Part shown: positions 1 through 10,747 of the stretch, piece by piece
How positions within the stretch are numbered: position 1 is the first letter of the stretch
Layout: every line of letters begins with the position of its first letter
Assembly: GCA_013180625.2 (NCBI GenBank)
Contig: SNVD02004825.1
Span: forward strand, 62,001-126,000
Source: Boswellia sacra
Taxonomy: Eukaryota; Streptophyta; Magnoliopsida; Sapindales; Burseraceae
Direction: 5' to 3'
Length of the DNA: 64,000 nt
Translations under genes and position numbers: made by a program
Notes under the pieces: model-generated
Database searches by the model: none
What the model saw: the letters and a program-made list of their open reading frames with translations, nothing else
Told to the model about the DNA's origin: nothing

Positions 1-180
1 ATAGATGTAGGAAGTCACAATCTTTTATTAATCCTTTTAGCTTTAGCTAATTGATAGATATGACATAGAGTTACAACCTTGGCTACATTTCATTTTAAAA
101 AAACCAATGGAACTTATCTCCAACTATATCAATATGGTCTAATAATCTCTAATATAAACCTCTTATGCTTAAAATTTCTT

Positions 181-590
181 ATGGAATTGAAAGGATGCAT
201 AAATGAGCTTTTTACAAAGATATGTCACAAAATAAAAATCTAACTAATATTAATTGTTATTACATAATCGTATAAATTACATAAGACATACAAAACTCAA
301 GTAGAAGCATGAACAACATTTTTATTATTAACAAATCATCATGTCTAGAGTCAAAGGTGAGCATATAGAGAATACAAACAATTTAATGGAATTGAAAGGA
401 TGCATAAATGAGCTTTTTACAAAGATATGTCACAAAATAAAAATCTAACTAATATTAATTGTTATTACATAATTGTATAAATTACATAAGACATACAAAA
501 CTCAAGTAGAAGCATGAACAACATTTTTATTATTAACAAATCATCATGTCTACAGTCAAAGGTGAGCATATAGAGAATACAAACAATTTA
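181..590. repeat. Tandem duplication, 2 x 205 bp
   Basis: Two adjacent copies (181-385 and 386-590) differ at only two positions that I can see, so the duplication is recent. The unit is AT-rich with no long ORF. It lies to the left of the copia relic, so it may belong to that element's 3' LTR region or to flanking DNA. The rest of 1-640 shows no gene. Confidence 0.9.
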
Positions 591-840
591 ACATTCTTTT
601 CCATCTTTTCTCGTGTTAAAAATATTTTAAGGTTATTGAGGAGAAAATTTCAGTATATATTAAAACGAGAAAAAACGTGAATTTATAGTACAACCCTACT
701 AAAAAAATAGGAAAGAAATCAAATCCTTTATGCCGAGGATTACTTTACTCTTACAACTAGAAAATCCTAGACAATAAGAAAAAACTAGATTACATTAAAT
801 AAACAATAAATAAATTTGATCTATACCCAACTTTACATCT

Positions 841-2560
841 ATTCTCCAACTTGGAACAAAGATGTAAAAACACCCTTTTTTGCACAACTTTAGTAAAAAT
901 GTCTCCAACTTGATCTTTGGACTTAACACATGATGTGGCAATTGTTCCAGATATTTATCGCTTCTCTAAACAATCAACTTTAATGTGTTTTGACAAAACA
1001 GGATTGCTAACAGTGTAGATTGTTGTAACATTATCACAAAACATCACTACAGGTGTTTTAACAGTTACTCCAAGTTCAGCTAGTAGATTTCTCATCTATA
1101 TAATCTCACAAGTTGCATGAGACATAACACGACACTCTGCTTCTGCACTAGAATTGGCAACCATACCTTGTTTTTTTACTCTTTTCATGTGACTAGATTA
1201 CCTCCCAAATAGGTACAATAGCCACTAATAGACTGTCTATTAGATTTGAACCAGCCCAATCAGCATCTAAATAACTGATTAAGTCAAGTTCTTTCCTTTT
1301 TGTGTAGAGTACCCATTTTCCAACAGACTTTCTACACAGCTTCCCATTGAATTTTTCTTGGGTTTTGTATATACCGACTAACAATTCCTACTGCATAGAT
1401 AATATCAGATCGAGTTACAGTGAGATAAATCAACTTACCAAGAAGACTTCTATATCTCTTTTTATCTTCAAATTCAGGACTGCTTTCATTATCAAGTATC
1501 ATATTAAGATCCATAGGAATCTCAACTAGCTTGGATCCCAACATCCTTGTTCCAATAAGCAAGTCTTAGACATATTTCCTTTGAGAAAGAACTAGCCCTT
1601 CCTTACTCTGTGCAATCTCAATACCAAGGAAATATTGTAGTTTGCCTAAATCTTTGGTGCGAAACTGTTTTTTCAACCGTTGTTTCACATCTTTAATTCT
1701 CTTAGAATCACTCCATGTCAGAATAATATCATCCACATACACTACCAAAATAACAACTCTTGCAGTAGTTTTCTTAAAAAACACAGAATGATCAGACTGA
1801 CAATGCTTGACTCTGATAGACAACAACACTCCAGTAAGCTTTTCAAACCAAGCCTGTGGAGATTGCTTCAACCATAAATAGCCTTCTTCAATTTGCAAAC
1901 TAAGTGTGACTCCCCCTAAGCAACAAAGCCTGGGTTGCTCTATATAGACCTCTTCATGCAAATCTCAATATAAAAATGCGTTTTTGATTTCAAGTTGGAA
2001 AAGAAGCCAATCAGAAAAGACAACTAAAGAGATCAAGATGCGTACAAAATTGAATCAGGCAACTGAAGAGAAAGTCTCACGATAATAAACTTCATAAGTC
2101 TGAGTATATCATTTTGCAAGTAACCGTGCTTTTAATCGTTCAATAGTACCATCAGGATAATATTTGATGGCAAACACCCATTGACAACAAACATCATCTT
2201 TACCATTGGGTAACGGTTGTAAATTCCAAATACCAACGACTATACAAAGCTGACATATCCGCTTCCATAGCCTTCCGCCAGCCAGAATGAGAGATTGTTA
2301 ATAAGGGAAACCACAGACAAGCAGAAAGAAAATTCTGAGAAAGAAGAAGGTAAACCTTCAAAAGATAGAAAATTAGAAATGGGATACTTTTGAGTTTTAC
2401 GAGTACCTTTTTGAAGACCAACAAAAAAATCAAGATCTGATGGATCTGACACGGGAACAAAATCTGGAGTGGAAGAAGATGTTGGAGTGGAGGATGGAAC
2501 AGAATTAGGGATATCATTGGAAGGAGCATTTTGTTGAGTTGGTTTTCGTTTGATATACAC
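841..2560 (-). pseudogene. copia pol relic: linker, reverse transcriptase, RNase H
   Basis: Minus-strand translation gives the integrase-RT linker (KGTRKTQKYPISNFLSFEGL, near 2400-2340), then an RT segment with the catalytic YVDD motif in VVYVDDIIL and the downstream DLGKLQYFLGIEIAQSKEGL (1570-1880). The RT C-terminal part SLLGKLIYLTVTRSDIIYAV follows near 1450, then RNase H pieces: YLDADWAGS near 1265 and SSAEAECRVMSHATCEII with VVMFCDN near 1150-1040. These are the RVT_2 and copia RNase H families. At least three frame changes and several in-frame stops separate the pieces, so no functional protein is expected. Confidence 0.85.
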
Positions 2561-2699
2561 CTACAAAGGCTTAGACACATACTCACTAGGTAGGACAAGC
2601 AAAAGGATAGGAGGAGAGACAATGCGAATGTCTAATTGAGAATTGTTTGATGAAAATATGGGGGACTAAAAAAAAAGTTACATCAGCACTAACAAAGTG

Positions 2700-3480
2700 T
2701 TTCCTAGATTGAGGATTAAGACATTTATAGCCTTTTTGAGTACAATAATACCCTAGAAAACACATTTGATAGACTTAGGAGAATATTTGAGAGACGATGC
2801 TTATAGACAAAACAATCACAACGAAAAATACGAGGAAAAAGGAAGAATAGAGGTTCCCTTGGATGTGAAACAGAGTATATTGTACGAAAATTAAGGACAG
2901 ATGAAGGCACACAATTGATTAGATAACATGCCGTTAGAACCATCCCCCTGAAGAAAAGTTTTGTTACAAAGAGGAATTTTTTCAACAAAGTTTACATCTG
3001 TACTAACATGAATTTTTCTAATGGCATATCAAAACACTTATACCATTTTTTATCGAAAGGAATTTTGTCAAAAAATTTTGGTTGTACATGGACAAACACT
3101 GTATAGCAAAAAAAAATTTAAGAGTAAATGTGAGAAAATGAGTGTTTAGAGAAAAATATTGTTAAGAGTTCACAAAAGCGTTTCATAGTTTAAAAACCTT
3201 GTAGGGATTTGATTAAACTATTAATCAAATAACAACTTTTTAAAATTCCATCCCCCAAAGATGTGGGAACATTCATTTCAAAGCTCTTCCTACATCAAAT
3301 AAGTGTTTGTTCTTATATTTTGCAATTCCATTTTGTTGAGGAGTGTCCCTACGAATTGATTGATGTAAAATACCTTTTTCTACAAAAAAAAACCTTGAAC
3401 AATCATTATAAAATTCTGTGCCATTGTCATTATGGTTTGAAATTGGTTTTCAACCATAAAATAAAAATCCTCATATTAGA
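2700..3480 (-). pseudogene. copia integrase relic
   Basis: The minus strand carries the integrase core signature RRDTPQQNGI near 3350-3320, followed by a decayed helix, then VLTACYLINCVPSSVLNF at about 2960-2895, and the C-terminal FRCDCFVYKHR. This is the usual order of the copia integrase after the GTPQQNGVAER motif. Stops and shifts break the frame. The segment lies between the gag and RT relics, as expected for copia (integrase before RT). Confidence 0.8.
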
Positions 3481-4325
3481 GCTCATTAGATAAAGCCAGC
3501 GTAGGTATGTGTGATCATCAATAAAGTCACATCATTTTTTCCATAATAAGTACAAATCCTAGAAGGGCCCCAAACATAACTTTGTATCAAATAAGGAACA
3601 ATACAGTTTTACTTTGTAAGAATTGTGATGGCTTTTGGCTAAACAACAATTTTCACAATAAAAAAAGTACAATCCGATCCTTTAAATAAACCTAGAACAA
3701 AATGTTTTAAATAAAAAAAAACTAGGATATCCTAATCAACTATGTCATAGTATTGTCAGATTATGCCCAAGGATTGAATGGACACTATTAATAAAACCCT
3801 GAGCTTGTTTGTTCTGAAACTAGTTGCCATCAAAGTAGTACAGTTTGTTTATCAGTGTTCATTCATCAACCCGTGTTCAAATCTTGGAATTCATAAAAAA
3901 GGCACCAAAAACAACACGACAATTAGAATCCTAGTATTTGACTCTCAGGTAAGAGATTACAAGAGAGCTTTGGGCATGTAAACAGATTGTAAAACAATCT
4001 TATTGGACAAACAAATAGAACCTTGGCCAGCAATAGAAGATAAGCATCAATCGGTCAGAACAAGGTGGATAAGAGATAAATAAATGGGACAAATGAGTCA
4101 TGTGGTCGGAAGCACCTAAATCTATGGTCCAAGATAAAGAGAATATGCGCATGAAAGGCTACTTGACTGAGCTAGAGATGTTAGAGTACTAAGAGCCAGT
4201 GGAGTGGGTTTTAGCAGTTGTTCTAACCGTTCTTTGCTCCATGAGTGCCTTGGTAGTTGCAGTAGTTGGTCTAATTGTGGTTTAGCAAGTCACGATTAGA
4301 GTTGGTTTAATTGTTAGCCTACCAT

Positions 4326-5040
4326 TCAACAAGCTTCCAATAAGCTGGGTTCCCATGGTTTATTAGAATGACCGCAACAAACTCTTGGCTTGTCATTTGG
4401 ACGATGCTGGTTATCAGGAAAGCGAGATGTAGCAGCTGCTGTGCCGAAGTTAAGTTGAATATAGATCCAGAGGGCTTCTTTCCAATCTAACACTCCTGCT
4501 TTCTTCACAGCACACTTCAGAGAACATTTCACCAAGAAAAGAGGGGCTTACCAACCAATGATTCGATCCTAAACTTCATCAAACTTGACGTTAGACGAGT
4601 TAAAAATTTGAATAGTCGTGAACTTTTTACCATCTTCTTGAGATAGTTACAATCATCCGAATTGAATAAATCAAGATCTTGTCATAAAACTTTGAGCACA
4701 TTAATATTTGGTAACTAAATTCTTACCTTGAGGAATATTGCTCAATTTTAGTAATTTGAGCTAATCTCCTCCTCTATTGAATTCACTAGCCATGCCATGA
4801 TCATGAAGTTTTGTGCATCCCAACTGGCATGGTTAGGGTCAGTCTTTGCTGGTTCTTTGGCGTCACTGGTCAAATAACCCATTTTGGCTCGACCTCTAAT
4901 GTACATCTGAACAGATTGTGACCACCCATGAAAATTGTTCTCATTATGGTGGATTGTGGTAATCTTGATAGATAGGAATGTGAGTTGGATGTGGGTGATT
5001 TTAAGAATTTGGAACCAGCGATAAAAGATGAAATACATTC
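4326..5040 (-). pseudogene. copia gag relic
   Basis: The minus-strand segment at 4748-4960 reads NFHGWSQSVQMYIRGRAKMG and then WDAQNFMIMAWLVNSIEEEI. This is the N-terminal gag domain of plant copia elements (UBN2 / gag-polypeptide of LTR copia-type). A second piece near 4340-4400 (KPRVCCGHSNKPWE) looks like a decayed CCHC zinc knuckle in which the second Cys and the spacing are damaged. The segment lies just downstream of the primer-binding site, as gag should. Confidence 0.7.
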
Positions 5041-5109
5041 AAAAATTTTTGACCTAGTAAATAGATAGCAATGGAAATGGTAGGGAAAGTAAGAACATAA
5101 TCTAAGCAG

Positions 5110-5121
5110 ACTCTGATACCA
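5110..5121 (-). other. Primer-binding site of the copia element (tRNA-iMet)
   Basis: The minus strand reads TGGTATCAGAGT, complementary to the 3' end of initiator tRNA-Met, which is the standard primer for plant copia elements. It starts 2 nt after a CA dinucleotide that would end the 5' LTR. Confidence 0.8.
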
Positions 5122-5310
5122 TCTGAAATAGGGTAAAAATATTGAAATATATTTAAGGGGAGACACACTGCCTTTTATTGGCAGATTACAACTAGCCAAA
5201 TAGGAAGTAAGCTATGACAATTCAAACCAAATGTACAACAGTACACCCTGATTTCTAGGAATAAAATAAAGTCTTTAAATTTAAAATATGCAACAAAAAT
5301 TATCATTATT

Positions 5311-5710
5311 ATCTACAGATCAGAAAATGATCAGATTAGAATTTCTTTGATCTGATCAAGATTCTCAGCATTTGTATAAAGGAAGAAGAATACAATTAAA
5401 GGAAAATCTTTTTTATGATATTTTCCCTAATTCCATTTCCACCATCTTAATGCAGTCCCCAATGTTGTTCTTTGATTAATAGCTTGGATATAATATATAG
5501 CTTTTTCTTCATCTACAAATCAGGAAATGATCAGATCAGAATTTCTTTGATTTAATGAAGGTTCTCAACATTTGTATAAAAGAAAGAGAATGCAATTAAA
5601 GAAAAATCTTTTTATGATGTTTTCCATAATTCCATTTCCACCATCATAATCTGGTCCCCAATGTTATTCTTTGGTTAATTCTTGGATATAATATATACCT
5701 TCTGTTTCAT
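5311..5710. repeat. Tandem duplication, 2 x ~200 bp, in the copia 5' LTR region
   Basis: Segments 5311-5510 and 5511-5710 align along their length. Shared landmarks are ATCTACA.ATCAG.AAATGATCAG at the start, CCATTTCCACCAT in the middle and GGATATAATATATA near the end. They have diverged by roughly 15 percent by eye, so this duplication is much older than the one at 181-590. Confidence 0.8.
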
Positions 5711-5759
5711 CTTTTCATCATGCGTTAGAATTTGTACCTTTCGAATAGCCTTAGAGAGT

Positions 5760-7670
5760 AATTCCAAATTCAGCTTAGGATCCTCTTTTTGTAGAAATAT
5801 TGAGAATAGAAAAGAAATTTATAAAATAAAAAATAAACACAATCACCATAACACAAGGATATTTATACAAATTGAAAAAGGCAAGAGAATTTTCACGATA
5901 TGATAAATTGTCATATAAGCTTTTGGCCCCAATACACCAAACACTACCTAACAACCTTCACTCACACTCTAGTATGGAACATTTTCTTTTCCAACTGAAC
6001 CCTAGTATATGTAAGAGTGGAAAGTTGCTTTCATTGTTGTGGAGTAAGAAGCCTTCGTAGTGGAAGGATCTTATCAATGTTCATGAATGAAAACCATGGA
6101 TCGAACTGCCGAATCAGAAAAATTGGTTGCTATCGTATCCATATAGGTTTGATATCGACTACATCATGGATTGGAGACAAGCAGCCTCAAACTGTTGATA
6201 TCCGCCATAGGGTAATTAAGCAGTGTGTGACTAATCTTAATATATAGCTTTCCAAGTCTTCTCCTTATCTTTTTTTTCTTATTATTGTTGTTTATAATTG
6301 GAAGACTAATCAGCTTTCCAAGTCTCCTCCTTATCTGTTTCTTTTGTTATTTACAATATTTCTAGTTGAAGTAGGATTCTCCTATTTTCAATAGGATTCT
6401 TTCCTTTTAAGATTTAGCCAAAATCAACAAAATTCCATCTTGACTAAATAAAAGTTCCAATCATGTCTTATTGACAATCATATTCCTTAAATTTAAGAAT
6501 TGTCATACTTCACTATAAAGCCAGTTGAATAAACTCATTCTATTTCACCTCGCTCGACATAACCTCCCACACAAATTGTATCGAAAAACCTATGTGTAAA
6601 TATATGAACTTGTCAAAAGTAACACGTCCTCTTTCAGTTAGACTTCTCTTGTCATAAGGATAACCATATTTCACAAAACTACAAAGAATATCACATGCAG
6701 ATGTTAGCAGCAAAAGTAGATATATCCGTTTATTGACTTACGCGCTGTTCTTCAATTTTTGACAATTTACTTTGAGTGCCAAAATGTCCACACCCACCTT
6801 GTGTGATTCAAATTGCCAAAACGATATTTACTTATCATGAGTCAAAAAATCCATTTTCCCATTTCTCCACCACAATCCTATTTGGGTTTATTGACCTTCC
6901 AACATTTCTACTTCGCACTCCTACTCTTGGCGACTTTTTACCATAAATGTAAATAGTATCCACTAAGTTCGTTCCTTAGAAAGACTAAAGGGACACACTA
7001 AAATGGCAGCTTTCAAAACTTCCTTAGATGTAACCATTCATATAACCACACCAAGACTCAATGCTCCACCAAGCTCTAAATGATTGTTGAGAACTTGGAT
7101 CTCCAATCCTCTTTTGCAGACATACCAACAATATAAAAGAAATCAATAAAATAGAGGAAGAGTACAATCACCACAATAGGATATATGTAAAAAAATTGAA
7201 AACTAGAGAAAAACCATGAACCGTTAACAAGAGAATTTCTACTCTATTATAAGTTGTTACGATCATAAGACTTTTAGCACTTTCAATGATCCATTCCATG
7301 GCCCCATTAACCCGCACTCTGTCTAAGTACTCTCACTCACACCTGGTAAAGAGGAATTTTAACAACCTCATTAGAGAAAAATTTACTAAAGCTAGAGCAT
7401 TACTTAAAGTGTATCTAATTAGGACAAGTATAAACCAAGAAATTAAGACTCCTTTATATAAGCCTCAAATCCTCTTATAATTGAAAGTAAGTAATTTAGG
7501 ACAAATACTTATATATAGCTTTCCAAATCTTTATCTTTACTTTTGTGTAATACCAATCCTTCTCTTTTCCTAGTTGAAGTAGGATTTTCTTATTTTCAGT
7601 AGGATTTTTTTCTTTTTAAAATCTAGCCGAATGTTTTATTTTAGCCAAAATTCCAACATCATGTGCATCA
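5760..7670. repeat. Pair of diverged direct repeats, possible LTRs of a second dead element
   Basis: About 5770-6480 and 7095-7670 share an order of landmarks: a TCCTCTTTT.G.AGA block, CACAATCACCA.AA, AAGAGAATTT, CACTCACAC, TATATAGCTTTCCAA and AGTTGAAGTAGGATT. The copies are in direct orientation and separated by about 600 bp without recognisable coding sequence. LTRs of a small, heavily decayed retroelement would fit, but no primer site or pol domain was recognised between them. No gene was seen here. Confidence 0.4.
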
Positions 7671-9980
7671 TCATCGTTATATCCATCATATTCTATACAT
7701 ATTATTTTTCATTATTAATTGTCAACTTGAAGTGATATAATTCATATTAATTCATATTAACATCAAATCTATTTGAGTGCAAATTAAACTAACAGGATTT
7801 TAAAACTATTGGCAAGATCATTATCAATGCTAAAGAATCATCTCGGATTATAAATTATCCTATAATTAGTAATAAAGTATCTAATAGTGTATTTTGATTA
7901 TTTTTATCTAGCTTGCTTAATTATAGATTTATGTGAACAATAATTGATTTTCGTAGTTTAATAGATTTTCTCTTTCCTTGGCTTGTTTACTAATAAATTA
8001 AGGACTTGTTTAATTATGCAAATTTACAGCTGAAAGACTCCAAAAAAAATGACAACAATGTAGAGAACGAGACAAAAGTGGCATTGCAAGCTTTGTATTT
8101 CTTATACAGCTTGGAGCTGAAATGAAAACAAATTGCTCTATGTTGGAAAAATAGATTTATTTGAGCTATTACTTTTTTTTCCCAATACCTGCATTTGGTA
8201 AGAACTACAATCCACTGGTGATAAGAATGACATTTAGTCTTGTATGAAACACATATTTACATTAAATTATTATGAAGTACCCCATACGTTAACTTGTTTT
8301 GCAGATTCTACTTTGAAACACTTTCATGCTTCCATTTAAATTATACATAATTATTGAAACATCAATGTTAGTATGTAAAAAGATAAGATATATAGTCTCA
8401 GTTATAAATGATTACATAAGCATGATACACGAAAATTTGTAATTGATCTCAAATTGAAATCTGTTTATAAAGGTCAAAAACAATAATTTAAATGGAAAAA
8501 TTCAACTTTTATCCTAATATTTCAAGGGAAGAAACTCAACTATAAAATCAGAGAACTAGAAGAAATATGTATAACTTCTATTTTAGAAACTAAACGAATC
8601 ATATAAAACACTATAGTTTTATATAAACTTTACCAATCAAATTAATCTTGACCCCATGTAAACATTTTTCATGGACAACTAGAAACCACAAAATGACTAC
8701 AACAATTAATTTGGATCCAAGAGAAGCAGAATACAAGGGGCCAAACTAGTTGGCCTAAAATTAAACCAAATTGTCTAATAAAAAGCCTATCGGATAAGAG
8801 ATCTTGGCATTCGATTTGTTTCCAACCTTTTTCATATACTTGAACTCAGATTTGACAGGTTGTTGATGATTTCATTCCTAAAAGTTAGATGATTTCTTCG
8901 TTGTCATACAAATAGTTAGGCGTCACACTATTATTCCACTCACCTCCACAGATCTTTTACCCTTCATTTCTTTTGTTTTTTTGAAGAGTTATATTCATTG
9001 AGCAACTTCAGTGAAGATTATTAGCATTTGTAAAGTCACAAATTCAGTGTCAGGATGGCGCACAACGTCAACTCTTCACACTATTGATATGAATGACTGC
9101 ATAGTTTGTATATTTAAATTTCCTCGAGTCTTTTTGTCTTTTTTCTCAATTAATTATCACCCTTATGAGCAAGCAATTTTTAAATAAAAAGGAGAAACTA
9201 TGATGAATTTGCAACTAACAAATCTATTTATGAGACTGAAACGAACAGAAGTTCTAATGCTGAGGTCACGCTTGGGTTGAAAATAGTGTCATCTTCGTGT
9301 TATTTATTAATGATAAGTTCTGTTTTTTGATTCACTTGGCCAATTCGTTTTTTATCCTTCATAGCTGAATTTGCAATATGGATTTCTCTTTCTCCTTCTA
9401 TCTTTCTTTTGTATGCTTAATCAGCATTTACTTTTCAGGTTAATCTTTAGGATAGCAAGGTTTGAAATCTGCATGAAACGAGTAACTTGTGACAAGGAAT
9501 TCAGTTTCTTAATAAGCCTGATCACACAACACTTGGGATGAGCATGTCACGTTAACTGACACTGTCTGCATAACTTGCCTTTTTTTTTTTTCTGATCCTG
9601 CAATTCAGGAAGCAGAGGATTGAAAAAATATAATAGAAACTATTGATGATGTAGCAACTACAGAAGTTGGAGGATTTGACATATAAATATTGATGATGTG
9701 GCAGCAATAGAAGTTGGGGGAATGGATACAGTGCAGCAGCTGTACCACTGTAGCCACTCCCAGAAGTTGGAGGATTTGACATGTAGAGCTTAGTTTGATC
9801 CCGATGCCCTGATGTTGTGAAGTAGTGGACAGAGCTTGTTTATGTTTATGGGAAGAGAGTTGCTTCCTTTCTTTCAGGTTTTATTGACTGATTGTTGACA
9901 GGTGAATGTTTCTATGCTTTCCCAGCACTTAGGTTCATCATGCAAGTGGAATATAGGAAATTGAAGGTGGGCAACGATTT
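7671..9980. other. AT-rich DNA without a recognisable gene
   Basis: Only short ORFs occur and none resembles a family I know. Near 9620-9785 the segment AGAAGTTGGAGGATTTGACAT occurs twice about 100 bp apart, with a third weaker copy. If the MADS gene at 10748 has its first exon outside this window, this stretch is part of its first intron. I looked here specifically for a MADS-box exon and saw none. Confidence 0.6.
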
Positions 9981-9984
9981 GACT

Positions 9985-10396
9985 TGTGGGCGAAGGGGGA
10001 CAGGGAATTATGTTTTGGGCAGCAGACGATCTGGTGTAGGATGTCAAAGTGAAAAAGAAAAAAAAATGAGATTCTGTGGATAATGATGGTTGTAGAAGGT
10101 TTCCGGGGCATAATGCTAAGGTTCAAAGAAGAAATTATTGCAAAAGTTTGGCATTTTGCATTTTGATATTGATGGGAATATCATTACCTTTCAGTTGGGC
10201 ATGGGGGGACAAGGAATGATGTTTTGGGCAGCAGACATCTAGTGTAGGAGGTCAAAAAAAAAAAAAAAGGCAGGATGTTCTGTTGATATTGATGGTGGTA
10301 GAATGTTCCTGTGGGATAATATTCTGGTTCAAAGAAGAAACTATTGCAAAAGTTTGGAATTTTAATATTGATTGGAATATGATTACCTTTTAGTTC
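9985..10396. repeat. Imperfect tandem duplication, 2 x ~205 bp
   Basis: Copy 1 (about 9985-10193) and copy 2 (about 10194-10396) share GGGGGACA.GGAAT.ATG, TGTTTTGGGCAGCAGAC, GGTTCAAAGAAGAAA.TATTG and GGAATAT.ATTACCTTT in the same order, offset by 209 bp. The purine tract in the middle differs in length. The duplication sits about 350 bp upstream of exon 2 of the MADS gene. Confidence 0.85.
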
Positions 10397-10747
10397 ATTT
10401 TCATGTGTGTGCGAACGATAGTTAGTTGTGTCCAAGAAAGATCTTCTATTTCCTTTTCTTTTAATAGCTCCTTCTCCCTTATCTCTCACTTTAAAGTTAA
10501 AAACTCTTTTAAGTGCATTGTTAGATAATTTATCTTTAATAATTTCCAAGGTATTTTGGCCTCTTCCTGGTATAAACAATATGTTTGAGATTTATTTTCA
10601 TCTTAATACTGAGTTCAACCTTTCTCTTTGATTTTAGCAAATTTCCTTACATAGGTACCTATGTGTGTTATATTTTTTTACTACCAACTGGTTTTCTTCT
10701 ACTTTATTTTTCATGCTCAAGAAGTTTAATAAATTTCTATTATTCAG

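Larger units (their letters stand above)
640..5710 (-). mobile_element. Degenerate Ty1/copia LTR retrotransposon
   Basis: Relics occur in copia order on the minus strand: gag near 5.0-4.3 kb, integrase near 3.4-2.7 kb, a linker near 2.5 kb, reverse transcriptase near 2.2-1.4 kb and RNase H near 1.3-0.85 kb. A primer-binding site complementary to initiator tRNA-Met (TGGTATCAGAG on the minus strand) lies at 5110-5121. The sequence to its right, starting TGAAATAGGG on the plus strand, would be the 5' LTR. All reading frames are broken by stops and frameshifts, so the element is dead. I could not align two complete LTRs, so both outer limits are estimates. Confidence 0.8.

Noticed and set aside
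181..590. The 205-bp pair as two LTRs of a tiny element
   Set aside because: The copies are directly adjacent with nothing between them, so this is a tandem duplication rather than LTRs.
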